15,131 bases of DNA from assembly GCA_033722675.1 (NCBI GenBank), contig JAWVYO010000057.1, forward strand, positions 1 to 15,131, read 5' to 3'. The position numbers and the translations under genes are program-made. The stretch comes from DATHYU01 sp033722675 (GTDB lineage Bacteria > Actinomycetota > Acidimicrobiia > Spongiisociales > UBA11373). Positions 12,315 through 15,131 of the stretch are shown here, one piece after another. Position 1 is the first letter of the stretch; each line of letters begins with the position of its first letter. The notes under the pieces are model-generated. The model was not told where the DNA came from and ran no database searches. It was given only the letters and a program-made list of their open reading frames with translations.

Positions 12315-12383
12315 GCGGTCGATCGTGGCTCATCAGCGTTCGATGTCCGTTGACGCTGCAGCGAGCGCATGAAAGGGAGCCGG

Positions 12384-15131
12384 TCATTTCTCTCTGGCAA
12401 GCGAGCCTCTCGTCGAGACTTGGGGCCCGTGTTCCTCTCTTAAGGTCGAGAGATCCCTTCGCATTGTCTTATCGCTTACGCCGAAGACGTCGCAGAGAGC
12501 GTCGACTTGGGTTACAAGCTCCAACGAATCCAGGGTCTTAAGTACTCGGCGAACTTGCATGCGACGGCGTTCGCCCTTGGGCTGAGTACGGAGGTCCGTC
12601 GGTCGTGAGCGGACCACCTGCACGCTCACGTAGTCGTCGTTGGTGATGTGCTCGCGTGGGCCGACCGACTTCGGCAATGCTTGGATCTGGGAGTACGTGG
12701 GTCCGTACGCCTTCCATGACTCGACGAGGCTCTTCATGTCGGGAACGGCACTGAGAGCCACCTCTGTCTCACTGGCATCGAACGGGTCGAGCAGTGCCTG
12801 CAACTGGGTCCAAGCTCGGTCGAGTTGCGCATCGGCCTCCGTGTGCTTTCCAAGCGCGCGGCAGGCTTCCGAACTCACATGACTCAGACGGAATGGAGCG
12901 ATCGGAGGCGCCGATTCGACGTCGCCAAGGATCGAGTGAGCGACCTCAGGTTGTCCCTCGGCAAGAGCGAGTTCTGCGAGAGTGATCCGGGCCTCTGACA
13001 GCAAGTCTGCAAAGCCACAACTTGTCGCTTGTCGGAGTGCATGATCGAGAAGATCCCTGGCAACCGCCGGGCGGTCGGTCTTGAGCGCAGCCCGAGCGAA
13101 CTCAATTCGATGTTGCGTTTCGAGCCAGATGTCCTTGGCTTCGTGGGCTAGGCGCACGGAGCGAGAAAATGACTCTTCCGCTTGGCTCCAGTCGCCCTGG
13201 CGGGATGCGATCGATCCAAGCAACGCCTCTGCTTGCCCCTCAGCTCGGAGATCACTGAGGGACCGGGCCCAACTCAGCGAGTCGATTGCGGCTTGCTGAG
13301 CTTCTAGGTCTGCGCCAAGAACGGCTGAGCGGATGGTCGCTGCGTTGAGGCGAACCGACAGGTAGCTCGTCTGGCGGTTGAGTGCTCGCAATGCGTCCGC
13401 GGCTTGGTCCAGGGCGTTGAGGCTTCGAGCCACAGAACCATCAAGAGCGAGCGCCACGCCGAGATTCGCGAGATTCTTGGCCTCGCCCTCCCGATAGCCG
13501 ATCTCGAGGCTTCGATCGACTGCCCACTCGAACATCTCGATGGCGCGATCCGTGTTCCCCCGATGCACCTGGATCGCGGCGAGCATGCCGACGACCTCGA
13601 TCTCGCCACGCGGCTCGTTGAGGTCGGCGTACAGGGCTTTCGCTGCGAGCAACTGGGTCTCGGCCTCGTCGTCGCGCTGCAGGTCGACGAGGTTCTGGCC
13701 GAGGGCGTTCCGGGCGTCCGCCTGCTCCCTCATGCCGACGTCCCCGAAGCCGGATGCCTCGTCGAGGAGCGCCGCACCTCGGACCGCGTCACCGGCGAGG
13801 CACTCGATCCAGGCGAGGGTGGTGAGCGCCGCCACCTCCCGCCCCGGGTCGCTGGCGCTCCGTGCCCTGTCCAATGCCTCGTGTGCCGTGGTTCGAGCGG
13901 TGTCGAAGTCGTCGCCGTCCGCCAGCCACCGGGCCCGAAGCCGAAGGGCGTCGATGGCGTCAGGGCCCTCGGCGAGTTCCTCGTAGTGGCGGAGGGCCTC
14001 GTCCTGTGCGTCGCGCTCACCCAGGAGATCGAGGATCTCGAAGATCCGCCGGCGTACGTCGAGCAGGCCGCCGTGATCCGGTGGAAGTGCTTCGGCGGCG
14101 TTCCGGAGCCGGGCGAGAGCGTCCCGGTACTCGTGCACGGCCAGGGCACGTTCGGCCGCCTCGATGAGATACGGAGCGGCTCGCTCGTGGTCGCCGCCTG
14201 CGAGGAGGTGACGGGCGATGGCGTCGGCGTCGTCGGGCGACACGTCCTCGAGTGTTTCGGCGAGTCGCCGGTGGAGGTCGACGGTGGTGCGCCGGTCGAG
14301 GGATTCGACGATCAGTTCGCGAGCGAGATCGTTGGCGACCTCGGCGAACCCGTCCCGCACCGAGACGAGCCCGCGGGCGGTGAGGTCGCGGAGCCCCGAC
14401 CCGCCGAGGGCCCGCAGGAGTTCCGGGCTGGCGGGTCGGCCCAGGAGCGCGAGGAGATGCAGCGTCTGGAGCGCCTCCCGGTCGAGGTCGGCGGTCCGGT
14501 GCCGAAGGAACTCGGCCGTCACCGAGCGGACCGCTCCGCCCAGCGGCTCGGATGCGGGCTGTGAGGCGGGATCTCGCAGCGCTTCCACGACCAGGTATGG
14601 GACACCACCCGTGGCGGCGTGGAGATCCATCGCGGCGTCGGGTGCGATCTCGTGACCGGCGACGGCGCGAGCGAGCGCCTCCGTCTGTCCCGGGGTGAGG
14701 GGTCCGAGCGAGATCCGAATGCGGTGCGGGATCCGATCGATCGCCGTCACGACCTCCCACACTCCTCCCCGTCGGGCGGCGTCATGCCGGTAGGCGACGA
14801 CCAGGAGGAGCGCCTCCTCCGTGGTCAGGTCGGCGAGTCGCCCGACGACTGCGGCACTCGCAGCGTCCAGATCGTGTGCGTCGTCGACGATCACGACGAC
14901 CGGTCGTCGGGGCGGTGCGGCGAGTCCCCGGGCGGCCGCGTCGTGCATGGCTGCGTGGTCGTCGAAGCGTGCCGGGCCCGGAGTGACCGGGCTGCGGAGG
15001 GCTTCGATCCTGCGCCGGGTCGCGTCGTCGAGGTCGGCGACGTCGGCGTGATCGAGTGCGTCCACGAATGGAATGCCGGCGCCGTAGGGCGGCGAGTCGG
15101 TGAGTCCGCGGTGGCTCCGGACGTCGAGCCG
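12384..15131 (-). CDS. Large STAND-like ATPase/TPR regulator with DeoR-like C-terminal HTH (N-terminus outside window)
   Basis: The frame is open to the right edge, giving 915 visible residues. It starts inside an ATPase domain (PPYGAGIPFVDAL is typical of the region before the core), with a Walker B-like VVVIVDDAHD at about residues 78-87 and TGGVPYLVVEAL matching the family's GNPFFVEEL. Walker A is off the window. A winged-helix-like segment and a long stretch of TPR-like helical repeats follow to about residue 800. The last 64 residues contain a helix-turn-helix of DeoR pattern: VLKTLDSLELVTQVDALCDVFG then VSDKTMRRDLSTL. Relatives usually end in a LuxR or begin with a BTAD/cyclase domain, so this ending is unusual. 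Likely a ligand- or protein-sensing transcription regulator; target unknown. GC falls from about 67-78% per 60-base line near 14300-14750 to 53-63% in 12420-13320. An in-frame GTG at 15065 is not a credible start. Confidence 0.85.
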   Translation of the reverse strand, partial: RLDVRSHRGLTDSPPYGAGIPFVDALDHADVADLDDATRRRIEALRSPVTPGPARFDDHAAMHDAAARGLAAPPRRPVVVIVDDAHDLDAASAAVVGRLADLTTEEALLLVVAYRHDAARRGGVWEVVTAIDRIPHRIRISLGPLTPGQTEALARAVAGHEIAPDAAMDLHAATGGVPYLVVEALRDPASQPASEPLGGAVRSVTAEFLRHRTADLDREALQTLHLLALLGRPASPELLRALGGSGLRDLTARGLVSVRDGFAEVANDLARELIVESLDRRTTVDLHRRLAETLEDVSPDDADAIARHLLAGGDHERAAPYLIEAAERALAVHEYRDALARLRNAAEALPPDHGGLLDVRRRIFEILDLLGERDAQDEALRHYEELAEGPDAIDALRLRARWLADGDDFDTARTTAHEALDRARSASDPGREVAALTTLAWIECLAGDAVRGAALLDEASGFGDVGMREQADARNALGQNLVDLQRDDEAETQLLAAKALYADLNEPRGEIEVVGMLAAIQVHRGNTDRAIEMFEWAVDRSLEIGYREGEAKNLANLGVALALDGSVARSLNALDQAADALRALNRQTSYLSVRLNAATIRSAVLGADLEAQQAAIDSLSWARSLSDLRAEGQAEALLGSIASRQGDWSQAEESFSRSVRLAHEAKDIWLETQHRIEFARAALKTDRPAVARDLLDHALRQATSCGFADLLSEARITLAELALAEGQPEVAHSILGDVESAPPIAPFRLSHVSSEACRALGKHTEADAQLDRAWTQLQALLDPFDASETEVALSAVPDMKSLVESWKAYGPTYSQIQALPKSVGPREHITNDDYVSVQVVRSRPTDLRTQPKGERRRMQVRRVLKTLDSLELVTQVDALCDVFGVSDKTMRRDLSTLREEHGPQVSTRGSLAREK

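Noticed and set aside
12314..12337. Alternative tiny minus-strand frame beginning MSHDRPHV just upstream of the hydrophobic peptide
   Set aside because: It is a charged, His/Arg-rich 29-codon frame in another register with no start signal, most likely a shadow.
12354..12363. Perfect 10-bp palindrome CGCTGCAGCG as an attachment or operator site
   Set aside because: A single 10-bp palindrome is expected by chance in GC-rich DNA, and no integrase, repeat or second copy is seen nearby.
12138..12383. Possible tRNA, riboswitch or small RNA in the intergenic stretch
   Set aside because: I could not fold a cloverleaf or find a known aptamer core; only a short G-C hairpin and the tiny hydrophobic frame stand out.
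13404..14564. 386-codon plus-strand frame opposite the large regulator
   Set aside because: No recognisable motifs; the opposite strand shows continuous ATPase and TPR patterns.

Overview
The window is GC-rich (roughly 70% by eye) and densely coded on both strands. The proteins (an OmpR-type regulator resembling GlnR with a GlnA2-like glutamine synthetase, Thr/Pro-rich linkers after N-terminal membrane segments, short -10 elements placed 7-8 nt before start codons) point to an actinobacterium. My best guess is the Acidimicrobiia, but that is inference and no rRNA is present to test it.

Layout. (1) 3-572 (+): 3' end of an ALDH7-type aldehyde dehydrogenase. (2) 675-6285 (-): a tightly packed series. 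In transcription order it is a membrane-anchored coiled-coil protein, a SAM methyltransferase, a SlyD-like FKBP prolyl isomerase, a GlnA2-like glutamine synthetase, a GlnR-like regulator overlapping glnA by one base, and a GT2-like glycosyltransferase. (3) 6354-8616 (+): a pterin/folate cluster of a PTR1/FolM-type pteridine reductase, FolB, and a single polypeptide fusing HPPK (FolK) to GTP cyclohydrolase I (FolE). A strong hairpin follows. (4) 8814-9689 (+): an unrecognised membrane-anchored protein. (5) 9693-11115 (-): a three-gene copper operon (SCO1/SenC, PCuAC chaperone, cupredoxin-like lipoprotein), each junction a 4-nt GTGA overlap. Its likely role is copper delivery to cytochrome c oxidase. 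(6) 11227-11886 (+): a degenerate methyltransferase-like protein, convergent with a stand-alone Nfu N-terminal-domain protein (11883-12137, -). (7) 12138-12383: a mostly non-coding stretch with a hairpin and a possible 16-aa hydrophobic peptide. (8) 12384-15131 (-): the C-terminal 915 residues of a very large ATPase/TPR regulator, unusually ending in a DeoR-like helix-turn-helix, with clearly lower GC in its 3' half.

Points most worth a second look: the FolK-FolE fusion next to a pteridine reductase; the GlnR-like regulator with Glu at the phospho-acceptor position, coupled to a glutamine synthetase that has Gln at the position of E. coli Arg339; a repeated TANNNT-N7/8-(A/G)TG arrangement implying leaderless mRNAs and revising several starts; and the chimeric-looking regulator. 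I saw no rRNA, tRNA, CRISPR array, insertion sequence or integrase.
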